Origin: Micropruina sonneratiae
Lineage (GTDB): Bacteria > Actinomycetota > Actinomycetes > Propionibacteriales > Propionibacteriaceae
Direction: 5' to 3'
Assembly (NCBI RefSeq): GCF_025972045.1
Contig: NZ_JAPDHX010000001.1
Location: 910,787 to 974,786 of the forward strand
Length of the DNA stretch: 64,000 nt
Shown here: piece by piece, positions 63,844 to 64,000 of the stretch
How positions within the stretch are numbered: the first letter of the stretch is position 1
How the letters are laid out: the number at the start of each line of letters is the position of its first letter
Translations under genes and position numbers: made by a program
Notes under the pieces: model-generated
The model's input: the letters and a program-made list of their open reading frames with translations, nothing else
What the model was told of the DNA's origin: nothing
Databases searched by the model: none

Positions 63844-63852
63844 CCGGGCCGC

Positions 63853-63999
63853 TCACCTGCGTCGCAGCAGCAGCCACGCGATGAAGGCCGGGACCAGGAC
63901 CATCAGCAGTTGGCCGACGACGTAGCCGAACAGGTAGGCCGCGTCCGCGCGTGAGGGACCGTTTCCGTTGGCGGTGGCGGCGAGTGCCGCGAGGGCCAT
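63853..63999 (-). CDS. small membrane protein, possibly the end of a longer gene
   Basis: Read leftwards from ATG 63999, 48 codons give MALAALAATANG, then AAYLFGYVVGQLLMVLVPAFIAWLLLRRR and a stop at 63853. One strong membrane helix ends in three Arg. The window edge prevents deciding whether the ATG is internal to a longer protein. No family is recognised. Confidence 0.45.
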   Translation of the reverse strand: MALAALAATANGNGPSRADAAYLFGYVVGQLLMVLVPAFIAWLLLRRR

Positions 64000-64000
64000 G

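Overview
The window is 64 kb of very GC-rich DNA with dense, mostly co-directional genes, and it reads as the chromosome of an actinobacterium. Signs of this are GTG starts, a SepIVA-like DivIVA-family protein in the rnc/smc neighbourhood, the RNase J/PNPase/RNase III set, LmeA-like and DUF2809 proteins, zinc-type L28 and L32, and many genes whose start codon lies 6-8 bases after a TANNNT -10 box (leaderless transcripts). A member of the Propionibacteriaceae or a close relative is my best guess, but that is inference. I see no phage, IS element, CRISPR array, rRNA or tRNA.

Layout. 0.1-2.5 kb: an unknown protein, then a decayed arsenic module (arsM and arsR both broken) and a short palindrome array. 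2.5-9.2 kb: translation block ylxR-infB-rbfA-truB, interrupted between rbfA and truB by a ribbon-helix-helix/VOC operon, a racemase remnant and an acetyltransferase. 9.3-16.2 kb: an amino-acid permease, a siderophore-type ABC importer (binding protein, two permeases, ATPase) and a pair of unknown proteins. 16.2-24.5 kb: aldo-keto reductase, ribF, unknown membrane protein, acetyltransferase, pntAB transhydrogenase, ahcY and a DUF2809 protein. 24.6-30.3 kb: a two-component system followed on the same strand by an ABC importer, with candidate response-regulator repeats before the binding-protein promoter.

30.8-44.5 kb: rpsO, pnp, a PRPP synthetase, dapB, an LmeA-like protein, soluble transhydrogenase sthA, a thiol-hydroquinone reductase, an acyl-CoA transferase, an acetyltransferase, RNase J, a secreted histidine phosphatase and a secreted zinc peptidase. 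44.6-52.1 kb: rpmB, a frameshifted PH-like gene, recG, an RNase HI fused to a DUF4440-like domain, a flavin-fold protein, then rsmD-coaD-sepIVA-yceD-rpmF-rnc. 52.2-64 kb: terC behind a yybP-ykoY manganese riboswitch, a divergent tetR/MFS pair, an FAD reductase, mutM-gtrA-smc, a small membrane protein, ftsY, a DHFR-fold protein and a small membrane ORF at the edge.

The core is therefore translation (infB, rbfA, truB, rps/rpm genes), RNA turnover (pnp, rnj, rnc, rnhA), genome maintenance (recG, mutM, smc) and protein targeting (ftsY). Metal and redox handling are interleaved with it: siderophore uptake, the Mn riboswitch with TerC, the lost arsenic genes, and two different transhydrogenases. 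The most unusual signals are three ATGA-overlapping mini-ORFs before infB, two dispersed palindrome families in intergenic gaps, recurrent leaderless starts, and several apparent single-base frameshifts that are either real decay or sequence errors.
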